From positions 428,480 through 492,479 of the forward strand of contig NZ_JAJHNP010000004.1 of the NCBI RefSeq assembly GCF_020819595.1: DNA of 64,000 nucleotides, written 5' to 3'. A model generated the notes under the pieces. That model was given only the letters and a program-made list of their open reading frames with translations. It was not told where the DNA came from and did no database searches. Every line of letters starts with the position of its first letter. The stretch's first letter is position 1. Made by a program: the position numbers and the translations under genes. The DNA is from Streptomyces barringtoniae (GTDB lineage Bacteria > Actinomycetota > Actinomycetes > Streptomycetales > Streptomycetaceae). Positions 63,233 through 64,000 of this stretch are shown piece after piece.

Positions 63233-63682
63233 TCAGTTCCAGGCGAAGAGGCTGTCGCCGGCCTTCACGTCTCCGCTGTCACGGAGGTCGGAGAGGGACT
63301 CGGCCGTGGCTTCGAGGGCGACGACGGGGCAGACCGGGGACTTGCCGGCGGCCTCGACCGCCGAGGGGTTCCAGCGCACGATGGCCTGGCCACGCGTCAC
63401 GGTGTCGCCCTTGTTGACGAGCAGCTCGAAACCCTCGCCGTTGAGCTGCACCGTGTCGATGCCGAGGTGGGTGAGCACGCCGTGCCCACTCTCGTCCACC
63501 ACGACGAAGGCGTGCGGGTGCAGGGAGACGATGACGCCGTCCACGGGCGCAACGGCCTCGGAGGGCTCACGTACGGGGTCGATCGCGGTGCCCGGGCCGA
63601 CCATGGCCCCGGAGAAGACCGGATCCGGCACTTCGGCCAGTCCGATGGCCCGTCCAGCGAGCGGGGACGTCACGGTGGTCAT
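63233..63682 (-). CDS. crr: PTS EIIA component, glucose family (EIIA-Crr)
   Basis: This is a 149-residue protein. The phosphoacceptor is His72 in GVLTHLGIDTVQL, with the partner His57 in LHPHAFVVVD. The ATG has GGGAGG upstream. In S. coelicolor EIIA-Crr delivers phosphate to the GlcNAc permease NagE2. It is the first gene of the crr-ptsI operon and lies about 115 bp downstream of a perfect dre operator, so it should be under DasR control. Confidence 0.97.
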   Translation of the reverse strand: MTTVTSPLAGRAIGLAEVPDPVFSGAMVGPGTAIDPVREPSEAVAPVDGVIVSLHPHAFVVVDESGHGVLTHLGIDTVQLNGEGFELLVNKGDTVTRGQAIVRWNPSAVEAAGKSPVCPVVALEATAESLSDLRDSGDVKAGDSLFAWN

Positions 63683-63795
63683 GGGAAGCCTCCCAAGGAG
63701 TGGAGCTGCTTACGGGCCGTCACTGCCTGTCCCGGACGGCGCTGGCAGCAGCGTATGTCATATGAAGTGGCGGTTCCGTATGGAAGCTACCAGGT

Positions 63796-63811
63796 AGTGG
63801 TCTAGACCACC
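63796..63811. promoter_or_regulatory. DasR operator (dre site) of crr-ptsI
   Basis: AGTGGTCTAGACCACC contains the perfect 14-bp palindrome GTGGTCTAGACCAC (63797-63810) and matches the dre consensus. DasR, a GntR-family repressor released by glucosamine-6-phosphate, controls the pts genes in S. coelicolor. Confidence 0.93.
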
Positions 63812-63823
63812 AGCCTCGTGGAT

Positions 63824-63853
63824 TTGCACCGTCTTCAAAGCTCCGTGTACAGT
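63824..63853 (+). promoter_or_regulatory. Plus-strand vegetative promoter reading out of the window
   Basis: TTGCAC (63824-63829) and TACAGT (63848-63853) are separated by 18 bp, close to the Streptomyces principal-sigma consensus. It starts only 13 bp after the dre site and points away from crr. Confidence 0.6.
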
Positions 63854-63959
63854 CGTACTCCTGCTTGGGACGGAGGCCGCGAAAGCGCCCTCGCTCAGCA
63901 GCACCCAAACTCGTCAGATCCTATCTCTGGATCCGCTTCGGCATGTCCGCAGAGCGGTG

Positions 63960-64000
63960 GTCAGAGAGACGGAAAAACCCTGGTAGAGTTTGAAACACCG
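63960..64000 (+). promoter_or_regulatory. Probable rRNA operon promoter/leader start
   Basis: TAGAGT (63984-63989) is a good -10 box with a weak -35 about 18 bp upstream. The sequence after it (TTTGAAACACCG) matches my memory of Streptomyces rrn leaders upstream of 16S rRNA. The rest lies outside the window. Confidence 0.5.

Larger units (their letters stand above)
63683..64000. other. Region upstream of crr to the window end, 318 bp
   Basis: This holds the dre site, the crr promoter (minus), and at least one plus-strand promoter reading out of the window. The last 40 bases resemble the start of a Streptomyces rRNA operon leader. No protein gene is seen. Confidence 0.55.

Noticed and set aside
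1..64000. CRISPR arrays, insertion sequences, prophage
   Set aside because: No regularly spaced short repeats, transposase, integrase or phage structural genes were found by eye.

Overview
The window is chromosomal DNA from a Streptomyces or a very close relative. It has very high G+C with strong G/C bias at third codon positions, many GTG starts, G-rich ribosome binding sites, and hallmark actinomycete genes: rbpA, ppm1, a conservon operon, and a crr-ptsI pair behind a DasR-type operator. The gene content and order look like the conserved S. coelicolor region running from about ppm1/rbpA (SCO1423/SCO1421, from memory) to ptsI/crr (SCO1391/SCO1390). No integrase, transposase, tRNA cluster or CRISPR array was seen, so this reads as core chromosome.

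Layout. 1-13 kb: the end of a CBS-domain membrane protein, an EccA-like TPR/AAA+ ATPase, a P-loop kinase, an amino acid permease, a Tat-exported C39 peptidase, a TetR regulator, an acyl-CoA dehydrogenase and an APH-fold phosphotransferase. 13-23 kb: an Lrp/AsnC regulator, an amidohydrolase, polyprenol-phosphate mannose synthase (ppm1), an FxsA-family protein, rbpA with a sigma-R-type promoter, a UMF1-type MFS protein, a glycerophosphodiesterase translationally coupled to a YczE-like membrane protein, and a divergent MocR regulator. 23-27 kb: an FtsK-like protein whose Walker A lysine is replaced, its small membrane partner, an ankyrin protein, a possible 19-codon ORF and a HEAT-repeat protein. 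27.5-31.4 kb: a coupled operon of two GT-B glycosyltransferases and an SGNH hydrolase with a repeated C-terminal tail.

32.5-39.8 kb holds the most unusual locus: a GntR regulator followed by three genes that look like kleisin, winged-helix KITE and a 1587-residue SMC/MukB-like ATPase. This is a MukBEF/MksBEF/Wadjet-type condensin with no nuclease subunit beside it. 40.7-45.3 kb is a complete conservon (sensor kinase-like, roadblock, DUF742, small GTPase). 45.5-49.9 kb carries glpF-glpK without glpD or an adjacent regulator, and an EAL-CBS-GGDEF protein with degenerate motifs. 50-55.6 kb carries a thiolase/DUF35 pair, a secreted VanX-like dipeptidase, a NUDIX hydrolase and a GH31 glycosidase.

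55.8-64 kb: acetoacetyl-CoA synthetase, a second MocR regulator divergent from an MFS transporter across a perfect palindrome, a hypothetical protein, and then the minus-strand crr-ptsI operon encoding PTS EIIA and enzyme I. Upstream of crr is a perfect dre (DasR) site. Beyond it, plus-strand promoter elements and a leader resembling an rRNA operon run off the end of the window.
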